Shown here: piece by piece, positions 46,100-56,530 of the stretch | How positions within the stretch are numbered: position 1 is the first letter of the stretch | Layout of the letters: each line of letters opens with the position of its first letter | Assembly: GCA_037957365.1 (NCBI GenBank) | Contig: JARHVA010003166.1 | Span: 1,493,501 to 1,557,500 of the forward strand | Length of the DNA stretch: 64,000 bases | Reading direction: 5' to 3' | Origin: Torreya grandis | Taxonomy: Eukaryota; Streptophyta; Pinopsida; Cupressales; Taxaceae | Notes under the pieces: model-generated | What the model was told of the DNA's origin: nothing | The model's input: only the letters and a program-made list of their open reading frames with translations | The model's database searches: none | Position numbers and translations under genes: made by a program

Positions 46100-48460
46100 G
46101 GATGAACATGAGGTATTTTAGAATCCTAAAAGGTGACAAAGGTAGAAAATTTGAGGGCTCCAACAAAGGGTGCAAGAGGTTGATTATCATTGGGTTGAAC
46201 CTCTATAGATTGGAGAGCCTCTATCAGTGTTTGATGATGGTGGGATGAGGTGTTGATTATTTAATAAAGGCTCATTTTCACCAGTGTTTGGTGAAGTTAT
46301 TTCAACATGATACGCTAGATAGAGTCAAAAGGGTTGGAAGGAGAGGCTCCCAAAATTGATACTTTGGGTTTTGGTGGTGGCATAGGTGAAGGTGTAGGTA
46401 TCTAGGTTTGGTTAGAGGGATGAGGGGTTGAATTTTATGTCTATGGGATGGACACTTTGGATTTTCCCTTATCCTTATACTAGTCCAAAGATTAGGTAAC
46501 CATATGAATAGTGTGTATGGGGGGATTTGTCAGGTTTGGTGGTTGTTTTGGTTCTTTCACCTCACTCTTGGGTGGGAGTGGGAGAGTAGGTAAATGTCAG
46601 GTAGATTGAGTTGATGATAGGATTGATAATGGGGGTAAGATAGGTTCATTTGATAACAGATAATCCTCATCATATAGGCTATGAATGAGTTCTTAAATAT
46701 CTTTATAGTTATTTGTAACATGTCATGATGCCCTATGATATGCATAGATCAAGTTATCATTGAACAAGGAGGGATTGGTATTGGAAGGGTGGAATGGTTT
46801 GATAGGTGGTAAGCTAATGGAAGAAGTTTGCAACAACCTTTATAGGATGGTTGAATAGGATTCATTCAAAGGTGTTGGAGGTGATGGGTTTATAGTTTTA
46901 AGGATGTGAGCCTTCTTAGAAGTAGTTTTCAACTTAGAAGTTATAGGTGGTAGAATGGTTTTGGTTGGTGGTTGGTATTGTTTAGTTGTGATTAATTTTG
47001 GGGTAAATGATTTGAAAGTGAAAGATTCAGATGATGAAGAGTTGAATATAGGTGGGAAGTAAACATGGATAGGTTAGTTAAGAATGAAGGAGAACTAGAT
47101 GATTTGGTAGGGATAAGTGTAGATAGATAAAAAGGGGATGGTTTACTAGAAGAATAATAAGTAACTAGGATGATAGAAGGATGGGGTCCTAAGATAGAAG
47201 GTAAGTGGGAAGGAGGTGGTATGGGTCTAGTTCAAGGTTGAGGTTTTGGAAACTCTACCTTATTAATTGGTTTGGTTGAAGGTTTTTTTGGTGGACTAGA
47301 TGGAGTTAAGTCCAACTTCAAAGAGGGGTGAGCATGGCTAGGTGTGGGAAGGATTCCTAGATTCTTGAATAGTTTGGTAAGGGAGGCATAAGGTGATTTG
47401 GCAATGTTGTATGGAGGTGGTTGGGATGGTTCACCTATGGTTTTATAAGAAGAGGTATTTTGTGGAGATGTAATAATGGGTTTAAAGGTGGATTCGAGTG
47501 AGGTTGAGGATTTAGATTTGTTTTGGTAAAGGATCCCTAGATGATGCCAAAAGGTGGCTCTATCAAAGTTGGGCTGAGAAGTGAACTCTAGACTTTAGAC
47601 TAGTCTAGAAGAGGGCTTATAGATGGGTTTGTTTCCATCATCATTGGTCTCAAAAATTAATCCTCTAGGTGGAGAAAAGGGAATGGTTTCTTCATCCTTA
47701 TTTTTTATGGGAATTTCCTAAATTAGTAGTTGGGGAGATGAGGTAACTTTCTCTTGTGGTATGGTTTCCAAAGGGAGAATGGATGGTTCCACAATAGGGG
47801 AGGTAGGTATGATTTCTTGAATTGAAGGAATGGACATGGTTGCTTCCTTTGTTTGGGTGTCCAAAGGAATGGAGGGTAGTTCTACCACTTCAATGGGTGG
47901 AGAGGAGAAAGAAGAAATGGCTAAAGTAAGGGTTGTCTCTTTTGGTGTTTTCATCAAAGGAGAGGTGGATAAATCTAAAGACTCATTAGGTGAAGAGAGA
48001 GGGGTGGTTGATTCCTTTGTTTAGGCATCCAAAGGAATAGAAGGTGAGTCTACTACTTCTATGAATGAAATGGAGGAAGAATTAGTTGTGATAGTGGTTT
48101 CCTCAATAATGGGCTCACTAATAATAATGTTGATTATATGTGCTTCATGAGAATGAGATGATTCTGATTTGTTGTCATGGTGATGGGTCAAAGGAGCATG
48201 ATTGGGAAAATATTTGTGGAAGATGTCAAGGGACTAATTAGGAGGTGCATTAGGATTATAAAATTCAAGTTATCTAATATCAATTAAGCTTTAGACCAAA
48301 CTTTTGAAGGTATTGCATCTATTGATGTCATGTCTAATAACTTGGTGAAAGGCACAATGATTATTCACATTGTACCAACCAGACATGGGGTGAGAAGCAT
48401 CAAATTATTTGGATGGTTTGATAGGTGGAAGTTGGATGAGGTTAGCTTTGAGCAATTAAT
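46100..48460 (-). pseudogene. gag C-terminal region of element D with two zinc-knuckle-like modules
   Basis: Two related segments are readable on the minus strand. Near 48400-48250: YNVNNHCAFHQVIRHDINRC, NTFKSLV, stop, SLIDIR. Near 46750-46640: YHRASxHVTNNYKDIxELI followed by HSLYDEDYLLSNEPILPP. Both fit the CxxHxxxGHxTxxCxxLKxxIxxLI pattern of Tat Gag and both are preceded by similar DNA (GGATGGTTTGATAGGTGG and GGAATGGTTTGATAGGTGG). Between them lies a Pro/Ser/Glu-rich stretch, part of which (about 47840-48060) is itself tandemly repeated (TCCTTTGTTTGGGTGTCCAA versus TCCTTTGTTTAGGCATCCAA). Confidence 0.6.
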
Positions 48461-49160
48461 CCAAAACTGAATAATAAGTCTCACCTCTGGGAGTGTATTA
48501 TTTTGGAGGAGCTCAGTTTTGGTTTTGGTTTTATTGGTAGGTAGGGTTGGAAGAATTAGTTTGATGGGATTGGTTGACAGTTGGTAGCAGGGTAGTCTTT
48601 AAGACAATTGAGTTTGTAGATGCTTTTGCTTTGGATTGGTTAGTAGTTTTGGTGGAGCGAGGATCATTGTATTTAAATCTAGAATTCTTATTTTATAGTT
48701 TCAATTTCCTTTTATTAATGGATCAGTTTTCAAGTTTATGTGCCATGGTGAATGCCTCATCAAAAGTTCTGAAAGTTTGAACTTGAAGAGTGGGGGAAAT
48801 ATGTTTGGTACAACCCCAAGAGAAGAGCTCAATCAACTCAGATTGGGGTAAGGATAAAAAAAGTTGGTTGAGGATACCTCTCCATCTTGCTATGAAATAA
48901 GCAATTGATTCATCATCAAATTGCCTAATAGAATAGAGGTTGATACTAGAAACATTTTTAGATATATTTACTAAGAAATGCTTTAAAAAGATCTGGGCAA
49001 GTTAGGAGAATGAAAATATGGACTGCTTGGTGAGGGAACTATACCAATCAAGGGTTGGTCTTGATAAATACATGGGGAGGGTACAAAGGAGGAGAGCATC
49101 ATCATATGTGATCAAATAACAAGAGTGATGAAATGATCTCAAATGTTGTTGGGGGTCTTA
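48461..49160 (-). pseudogene. gag capsid core of element D, cut by the copia insertion
   Basis: The minus strand reads DPQQHLRSFHHSCYLITYDD, ALLLCTLPMYLSRPTLDWYS, SLTKQSIFSF, a stop, LAQIFLKHFLVNISKNVSSI and FDDESIAYFIARWRGILNQ. This is the complete canonical Tat Gag core. It is cut at 49160 directly before DPQQHLRSF; the preceding residues (QWELPKFSKL, stop, GKED) are on the other side of the copia element at about 54724-54785. Confidence 0.85.
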
Positions 49161-49833
49161 TGTTAAGTTATGGAGCTAAAAGTGTCACTGTTATGCAAAT
49201 GTGGAGGTTGTTGGGCTTAGCCAATAACCAACATCAGCAGTATCACTGACATCAGTCAGGCATGGATCAGATCCAACTGACATCGGTAGGGATCGGCTGA
49301 CGTCAGTCATATGTAGACCGACAGCGACCGGCGTCAGTCACCTATGTGTGTGCATTTGCATGCATTTTTAGAATTAGATTTGTTCTAATTCTAGGAGGAT
49401 AGAGTGTTTACATGTAAAGACTAATTTTAGTCTTGAGTCTGTGTTTCTAATTATTGTATGCCTTGGATCCTATTTAAGAGACCCATGGGGCATGTATCGT
49501 AAGCAAGCAAGTCAGCAAGGTCAATTAGATCTATAAGGTGCAAGATCAAGAAGATCAGCTGAAGCAAGGGAATAACAACTCAGTTATTGAGTTGATTGTA
49601 ATTGATTGAGAGAGAATTCTTGAGAGAAATACTATACACCTAAGAGGTGTGGGAAGAAGAGATTTCTTCATTGTATTTCCTTCTGGAAGAGTTTAATACA
49701 AATTGTATTATTTCTCATATCATCTATTCTTTGTTGTTTCTGAATTCTAGTTACATATTACTTTTGATTTAATTTCGTGTATAGTTGCTTATACAAAGGT
49801 AATCAATTGTACTCTTAGGAGAGGATCCTGACA
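49161..49833 (+). mobile_element. copia 5' LTR
   Basis: TGTTAAGTTATGG...GATCCTGACA. U3 contains a cluster of TGACGTCAGTCA-type motifs (49229-49341). CTATTTAAGAGACC near 49469 is a candidate TATA-like promoter element. Confidence 0.95.
49229..49341. promoter_or_regulatory. cluster of TGACNTCA/GTCAG motifs in copia U3
   Basis: Six or so related motifs: AACATCAGCAG, TGACATCAGTCAGG, TGACATCGGTAGG, CTGACGTCAGTCAT, CGACAGCGACCGG and GCGTCAGTCACC. TGACGTCA is the palindromic CRE/bZIP (TGA-factor) site. A decayed version of the same cluster is at 54117-54229 in the 3' LTR. Confidence 0.7.
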
Positions 49834-49835
49834 GT

Positions 49836-49850
49836 TGGTATCAGAGCTAG
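49836..49850 (+). other. copia primer binding site
   Basis: TGGTATCAGAGCTAG, a near-exact match to the tRNA-iMet type PBS, two bases after the LTR. Confidence 0.95.
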
Positions 49851-49935
49851 GATCACTAACAAGTGGTAGAGTGGGTTAGTGTTTGTTGATTACAGGTTCA
49901 CTCTCAGGGGTTTTTGATTGAGTGGGAGCAAAGCA

Positions 49936-50740
49936 ATGGCAGAAGAAAGTAAGCTAAGAATGGAGAAATTCAATGGCAAGAATTATCAATTATGGAGGAT
50001 GCAAATAGAAGATTATCTATATCAGAAAGATCTATACTTACCATTGGTTGGGAGTAAGCCCACATATATGTAAGATGATGAATGGAATGTTCTTGATAGA
50101 AAGGCTCTAGGATCTATAAGGTTAAGCCTGGCATCATCTGTGATTTCCAACTTATCATAGGCAAAGAAAATGGTAGAGTTAATGGAATCTTTGACAAATT
50201 TATATGAAAAACCCTCAGCTTCAAATAAGTGCAAATGCAGGAAGGTGGATCGGTATATAGTCATCTTAGTGATTTCCATGGATTAGTAAATTAGTTAATT
50301 TTAGTCAATATAGTTTTTGATGATGAAATTAAGGCTCTCTTAATCTTATGCTCTTTACCTGAAAGTTGGCACAGTTTGGTAATGGCAATTAGTAATATTG
50401 TGTCTGCTTCAAATATCTTGAAAGTTGATGATGTTGTTAGTGTAATCTTGAATGAAGAAATTTGCAAGAAAAGCACAGGGGAAACATCAGGGAATGCTTT
50501 AAGTGTTGAAAGCAGGGGAAAGCAAAGAGAGAAGAGCAAGAAAGAGAAATCAAGGTCAAAAATAGACAGGAGATCCAAATCCATAAATAGAGGTATAATC
50601 TGATGGAATTGTGGAAAGAAAGGGCATGCAAAGAAAGACTATTGGTTGAAGGATAACAGAGAAAATCAGCAAGAAGGTAATAAGGAAGCAAATGTTGTAG
50701 GTATTGTTGCACAGGATGCTCTTATATTTTCTTTGGATAG
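49936..50740 (+). pseudogene. copia gag
   Basis: ATG at 49936 opens MAEESKLRMEKFNGKNYQLW then RMQIEDYLYQKDLYLPLVG, the classic N-terminus of Tnt1-type Gag (FNGxNYxxWKxxMxxxL). A frameshift and several stops lie between 50070 and 50376. From 50376 the frame is that of pol. The zinc knuckle at 50600-50640 reads NCGKKGHAKKDYW: the first and last cysteines are lost. Confidence 0.85.
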
Positions 50741-50897
50741 TCAAGTAGAATCATGGGTTTTAGATTTTGGTGCTTCTTTCCATGCAACCCCAAATAGAGA
50801 ATTTTTCAATGATTATGTCCATGGAGATTTTGGAAAAGTTTATTTAGGGGATGGTGAGCCTTGTCAAATTGTTGGCAAAGGAAAAGTGTAGCTCAAA
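50741..50897 (+). pseudogene. copia aspartic protease
   Basis: SWVLDFGASFHATPNREFF: the DSGAS active site reads DFGAS. Followed by VYLGDGEPCQIVGKGKV and a TAG at about 50889. Loss of the Ser to Phe probably inactivates it. Confidence 0.8.
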
Positions 50898-52043
50898 TTG
50901 CATAATGGCAACACATGGGTGTTGAAAAATGTCATGCATGTACCCATATTGAAGAGGAATCTGATTTCTATAGGAAAGTTGGGTGATCAGGTTTGCGCAG
51001 TAACTCTCACAGCTGAATCTTGGAAAGTTTTCAAGGGTGCACTTGTATTAGCAAGAGGTAAGAGAGTAGGTACACTTTATCTATCTACTTGTGTTACTGA
51101 TTATTCTCCTTCTATTTTATCTAATTCAGATGTAGATGCAAAGATGTGGCACTATAGGCTTGGTCACATGAGTGAGAAGGGAATGCATGTTCTTAAGTCA
51201 AAAGGTAATCTTTCAAATTTGAAAAGTATAGATCTAGAGTTTTGTGAGCATTATATTTTTGGGAAACAGAAGACAGTAAGGTTTCTCAATATTGGGTCAA
51301 TAAAGAAGAAGCACAAGTTAGAGCTCATTCACACAGATGTGTGGGGACCAGCTCAGGTAGCTTCTATTGGAAGATCACAGTATTATGTTTCTTTCATTGA
51401 TGATGCTACAAGAAAGGTATGGGTTTATTGCATACAGAGGAAATTTGATGTTTTTGACACATTTAAGAAATGGAAAGCTTTGGTTGAGAATGAAACAGGT
51501 TTGAGATTGAAGTGCCTTAGATATGACAATGGTGGTGAGTACTGCAGCAATAAATTCAACAATTACTATTTTATGAGTGGAATACGTAGGGAAAGGATGG
51601 TTTCAAGGACACCTCAGCAAAATAGAGTTGCTAAAAGGATGAATAGAACAATAATGGAGTGTGCACGAAGTATGAGGTTGCATGCTGGTTTGCCCTTCCA
51701 GTTTTGGGTAGAAGCTGTAGATACTGTAGTTTACCTGATTAACAGAGGACCTTTTACTACTCTAGATGGTGGAATTCTAGAAGAGGCTTGGATAGGTAAA
51801 AAGGTATATCTTTCAATTCTCAGAGTTTTTGGTTCTGAAGCTTTTGTGCACATTGATAAAGAAAATAGAAAGAAGCTGGATGCTAAATCTATGCGATGCA
51901 CTTTCATTGGTTATGGATTTGGAGATTTTAGATTCTGGTTGTGTAATTTAGAAACTAATAAAATTATTAAAAGTTGTGATGTAGTTTTTAATGAGAAAGT
52001 GATGTACAGTGATCAGCTCAAGAGGCTAAATAATTTTGAGTAG
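50898..52043 (+). pseudogene. copia integrase
   Basis: Open for 381 codons. GAG-pre-integrase WHYRLGHMSEKGM and CEHYIFGKQK (one Cys of the HHCC pair changed); core Asp in IHTDVWGPAQ, Asp in LRYDNGGEYCS; then QQNRVAKRMNRTI, where the catalytic Glu of NGVAERMNR is Lys. The C-terminal region has FGSEAFVHIDKENRKKLDAK and CTFIGYGFG. Integrates cDNA; the E-to-K change would abolish that. Ends at a TAG near 52041. Confidence 0.9.
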
Positions 52044-52460
52044 GGCAATCTTGATTTGGATGAGGTAATGATACAAAATGAACTCATAGATAAAAATCAT
52101 CACTCACAGGAAAACACAGAGACCGACATCAGTCAGGTAATTGACGTCAACAATCAAGTAGGAACTAACGTCGGTCAGACAGTAATCGATGTCGATCAGG
52201 TTGGTCAGGTCGGTCAGGTGGAACCGACGTCGGTCAGGTGCAGACCAAGAGATGACCAAGATCGGTCACTATCAAAATGAAATTTGGGTGGACAGCAAAC
52301 TGTGAATGAGTCTCAAATTCCCATAAGGAGGATTGTAAGGGTAAGTAAACCTCTAATTCATTATTCCCCTTCTTTATACTATGTGTTGCTCACTGATGGT
52401 GGAGAACCAAAAAGTTTTTATGAGGCAATGCAGGTAGAATCTAGGAAATAGTGGGAGCAT
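52044..52460 (+). pseudogene. copia linker between integrase and RT, with GACGTCGGTCAG repeats
   Basis: In frame with pol apart from TGA at 52278 and TAG at 52449. From 52121 to 52268 the DNA has eight or so copies of a GACATCAGTCAGG / GACGTCGGTCAGG motif, encoding a Val/Gln/Asp-rich peptide such as VDQVGQVGQVEPTSV. The same motif forms the U3 cluster of this element's LTRs. Confidence 0.75.
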
Positions 52461-52463
52461 GGC

Positions 52464-53450
52464 ATGAATGAGGAAATTGATTCCTTGGAAAAGAACCAAA
52501 CGTGGGATTTGGTTGAGTTGCCAACTAGAAAGAAAGCACTAAAAAATAAATGGGTATACAAGTTAAAGGAAGGAGAGAATGGACAAATGAGACATAAGGC
52601 CAGGTTGGTAGTAAAGGGATTTGTACAGAAACCAGGTATTGACTTTGGTGAAATCTTTTTTTCTATAGTAAAGATGACTTCTATTCAAACTATATTGTCT
52701 TTAGTTGCTATTGAGGATTTGCATCTTGAGCAGCTTGATGTTAAGACAGCGTTTATTCATAGAGATTTGGATGAAGAGATATATATGGATCAGCTGGAAG
52801 TTTTTGAGGTCAAAAGTAAGGAGAAACTTGTGTGCAAGTTGAAGAAAAGCTTTTATGGTCTTAAGCAAGCTCTAAGACAATGGTATTTGAAGTTTGACAG
52901 GTTTATGACAGAGCATGGCTTTAGTAAATGTCAATCTGACCATTATGTTTATTTTACAAGATTGGATAATGGTAGTTATATTATCTTGTTGCTGTATGTA
53001 GATGATATGCTTGTTACAAGTTCACACATGTAGGAAATTACTGAGCTAAAGGTAAAATTAGCTCACACATTTGCCATGAAGGATTTAGGAGCAGCAAAGA
53101 AAATCCTTGGCATGAGTATTAAGAGAGACAGGAAAAATCACAAGTTGATTTTGTCTCAAGAGGATTATGTGAATAAGGTGTTGGAGAGGTTCTATATGCA
53201 GGATGTAAAATTGATAAGCACACCTATGGCTGGACACTTCAAGATGAGCAAAGAATAGTGTCCTAAATCACATGATGAGGTTGAGTACATGAGCAGAGTT
53301 CTATATGCTTCAGCAGTTGGGAGCTTGATGTATGCAATGGTATGTACTAGACTTGATATTGCCCAAGCAGTGGGAGTTGTCAGCAAGTTTATGGCCAATC
53401 CAGGAAAGGAACATTGGAAAGCAGTTTACTAGATTCTCAGATATCTGAGA
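52464..53450 (+). pseudogene. copia reverse transcriptase
   Basis: WVYKLKEGENGQMRHKARLV, LEQLDVKTAFIHRDLDEEIY, CKLKKSFYGLKQALRQWYLK, LLLYVDDMLV (active site intact), MKDLGAAKKILGMSIKRDRK and VGSLMYAMVCTRLDIAQAVG are in frame. Stops at 53031 and 53256 (TAG) and near 53430 interrupt it. Standard Ty1/copia RT length. Confidence 0.92.
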
Positions 53451-53957
53451 GGGACCAGTAGTAGGTATTTATGCTATGCAGGGTCAAGCACTTATCTACA
53501 TGGGAATGTAGATTTGGATATGGCAAGTGACTTGGATGGCAAGAAAAGCACCACAATATATGTGTTCACTGTTGGTGGAATGGAGGTTAGCTAGATTTCA
53601 AAGTTGCAGAAGGTTGTTGCCCTATCTACTATAGAGGCAGAATACATTGCAGTCATAGAGGCTAGCAAGGAAATGATATGGATGACACGATTCATGGAAG
53701 AGTTGGGAAAGGAGCAAGAGAGTTGCAGATTGTACAGTGATAGTCAAAGTGCAATTCATTTGGCAAAGAATTCAGCCTTTCATTCAAGAACCAAACATAT
53801 ACAGCTTAGGTACCACTTCATTAGACAGGTATTGGAGGATGGACAGTTAAAGCTGGAAAAGATCCATACGGATAAGAACCCTACAGATATGTTAACAAAG
53901 CCGGTAACAAAGGAGAAGTTGAATCTTCATTCAACTTTTGTTGGTCTTCAAGATTGA
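53451..53957 (+). pseudogene. copia RNase H
   Basis: Remains of the start at 53451-53600 (DLDGKKSTTIYVFTVGG) with TAG in SWISK. Then open from 53604: VALSTIEAEYIAVIEASKEM, RLYSDSQSAIHLAKNSAFHS and KHIQLRYHFIRQVLEDGQL, ending KIHTDKNPTDMLTKPVTKEK. The second and third acidic sites (Glu of EAEY, Asp of SDSQ) are present. End at TGA 53955. Confidence 0.9.
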
Positions 53958-54047
53958 ACTTGAAGAGGGAGAAATAAGCCAAAGAAACAAGACAGAGGAT
54001 GTTATTGTATAGGTACAGGTGCAGCTGTTTATCTCTAAGTGGGATAT

Positions 54048-54723
54048 TGTTAAGTTGTGGAGCTAAAAGCTTCATTGTTATGCAAATGTGGAGGTGGTTA
54101 GGCTTAGCCAATAATCGACATCGATAGTATTGCTGACATCAGTCAGGCATGGATCAGATCCAATCGACATTGGTCAGAGATCGACTGATGTCGATCATAT
54201 ACAGATCGACAGCGATCGGCATCAGTCACCTGTGTGTGTGCATTTGCATGCATTTCTAGAATTAGATTTGTTCTAATTTTAGGAGGATAGAGTGTTTGCA
54301 TGTAAAGACTAATTTTAGTCTTGAGTCTATGTTTCTAATTATTGTATGCCTTGGATCCTATTTAAGAGACCCATGGAGCATGTATTATAAGCAAGCAAGT
54401 CAACAAGGTCAATTAGATCTGCAAGGTGCAAGATCAAGAAGATTAGCTGAAGCAAGGGAATAACAACTGGATTATTGAGTTGATTGTAATTGGTTGAGAG
54501 AGAGAACTCTTGAGAGAAATATTATACACCCAAGAGGTGTGGGAAGAAGATATTTCTTCATTGTATTTCTTTCTAGAAGAGTTTAATACAGATTGTATTA
54601 TTTCTTGTATCATCTATTCTTTATTGTTTCTAAATTCTAGTTACATATTACTTCTAGTTTAATTATGTGTTTAGTTGCTTATACAAAGGTAATCAATTTT
54701 ACTCTTAGGAGAAGATCCTGACA
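54048..54723 (+). mobile_element. copia 3' LTR
   Basis: Colinear with the 5' LTR; differences are mainly transitions. A short purine tract (AAGTGGGAT, about 54037-54045) precedes it. Confidence 0.95.
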
Positions 54724-55825
54724 TCTTCCTTACCTTAGAGTTTGGAAAACTTAGGTAATTCCCATTGAGGAGGATAAGCATGGATAGGAACAAATGGATG
54801 TATGGTTTCATTACATATTTGATCATAGGATAAAAGGTTATGAGACCCGAATATAGATGACTCCAGGTTGGTCATTTTTTCCATTAACATATGGACCAAA
54901 TCCATTTGAGGTTGGGAAGCTGCATAATTTGGTGGTAAGCCTTACTGAGTTTGGGTGTTATCAATGTATGGATAAGTGATATAAGGTGTTGAATAAGCCA
55001 CATACTGGTATGTGGTCATAGGAGGTTAGGATAATGCCCCATAAGGATTGATTGGCACAAATGGTTGGGTGAAAAGTGCTATGTATCTTTGTGGGTTAGA
55101 AACATATGGGTAAGATGTTATGGGTACTTGTTGGGGGGCTAATATGGGTTGTGTTAGAGGTATGTTTGGGCTAGTGGATAGAGGAATGGACATAGATTAG
55201 GTTGGGATTATGAAAGTGCTAGGTGGTTGTTGGTGGGTGGTAACTCTAGTACTAATAGGTGGGAGGATTTGAGGTATAGAAAGTACCAAATTCTGAAATG
55301 GGGTAGAAGTTGGTAGGTTTGTTAAACTAAGGGGAATGGTTGAAATAGGGGTAGAAAATACCCCCATGGTAGAAGGAGTATAGGTCACAAGAGGTAAATT
55401 TGATCTGAGGTTAGAGGTATTGGTTGGGATAGTAGGTGTTTGGTTACTGGTTGGGATGTTGGATGGAGTTGGGGAGTGGTAGTAGGTGGGATATTGAAAG
55501 AGGAAGAGGCTTGGGTAAGCAGAGGTTGGGTTGAGGTGGCACCCACTAGAAGATGGGAAGGCATACCATAGGGAGGATCCATAAGAGGAACTGAAGCAAA
55601 AGGGGTACGGTTAGATAAGGTGTTTATGTAATGCTAAAAATCCATAGGGTTGTTATTGAGGAAGGCAGTAAAATTTGAATCACCCTCAACAAAAATTAGA
55701 GCCCTGGTAGGAGGGGGATAAAAATGAGGGGAACCCTCAACATCAAAGGTATATTATATGGAGGAAGAAGAAGAAGGTGGTTTTTGGTTGGTTTGATTCC
55801 TCAATTTTTGTCTAGTAAAGACCAT
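54724..55825 (-). pseudogene. gag N-terminal part of element D
   Basis: Begins on the minus strand with ATG at 55825 (MVFTRQKLRNQTNQ), followed by a long Pro/Thr/Ser-rich region, for example PSHLLVGATSTQPLLTQ and PTTTPQLHPTSQPVTK. It ends WELPKFSKL, stop, GKED at the copia insertion. Continues at 49160 with DPQQHLRSF. Several stops. Confidence 0.8.
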
Positions 55826-56508
55826 GAGAGGAAATAGGAGATAAAATGATGAAACTCACACTTCAAACAAAGATCAAGCAAAAGAAAATAACTCAAGGAA
55901 ATCAAACATACACTAAAGCGTGCTTAAAAACCTAGGTTTATTTTTAAATTGCTTTTCACTTATGCCTTAGATAGTGTGAAGAGGAAATCTAAGGTTGGTT
56001 TGTAGATCAGGTACTAAAGAGGAAATCTAAGGTTGGTTTCAAGTTATGTTTAGGTGCTCACAAGAGAAAATCTATATTGATTTTTAGTATGTGGCTTGGT
56101 ATTGGGGCCTACCCCTTGACTTCACACACCATAGTGATAAGGCTATTGGGTGTTTAGCCAAAATATACTAAATCTCAGAGTTTATACTCAACTAGAGAGT
56201 TGAGTTAGTTCTCCCCTAGGTAATGACCTCCAAGTGGGATTGTCGAGAAAGGGTAAGGTTGACCACTAGGTGATGAAATCCTAGTCAGGTCTTATATTAG
56301 GTTTGTTTGATGTGTTAATTGATTATGTGTTTTTTAAAAAGTGTGTGATAGAAAGAGTGGAAGATAAGATTAATTACTTTGCCTTTAAGTTACTAGATGA
56401 GCTAAAACAAGCAAGCAATCAATATATGCAAAATATTTATTTTAAGCCCAAAAGAAATTTCAAATTTCATTTGATGAGCATATAATAAAGGGAAAAAAAT
56501 GGATACGA
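55826..56508 (-). other. element D leader between PBS and gag
   Basis: No gene seen. Contains a short direct repeat (GAGGAAATCTAAGGTTGGTTT at about 55981 and 56020, shortened here in reading as a 21-base match). Confidence 0.45.
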
Positions 56509-56528
56509 GGTCCCACCGGGCATGCCAA
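56509..56528 (-). other. element D primer binding site
   Basis: The minus strand reads TTGGCATGCCCGGTGGGACC, two bases from the 5' LTR end. The GCCCGGTGGGAC motif is the type of PBS commonly seen in plant Tat elements; the tRNA was not identified. Confidence 0.75.
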
Positions 56529-56530
56529 AA

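Larger units (their letters stand above)
49161..54723 (+). mobile_element. Ty1/copia retrotransposon (Tork-like) inserted in element D gag
   Basis: Complete element with 673-bp and 676-bp LTRs (49161-49833 and 54048-54723), both TGTTAAG...CCTGACA, and an initiator-Met PBS. The flanking pentamers TCTTA (49156-49160) and TCTTC (54724-54728) differ at one base, so this is a target duplication. gag-PR-INT-RT-RH is in the copia order. Similarity of the final KIHTDKNPTDMLTKPVT block to Tnt1-type elements suggests the Tork lineage. It is better preserved than D, so it is younger, as the nesting demands. Confidence 0.95.
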
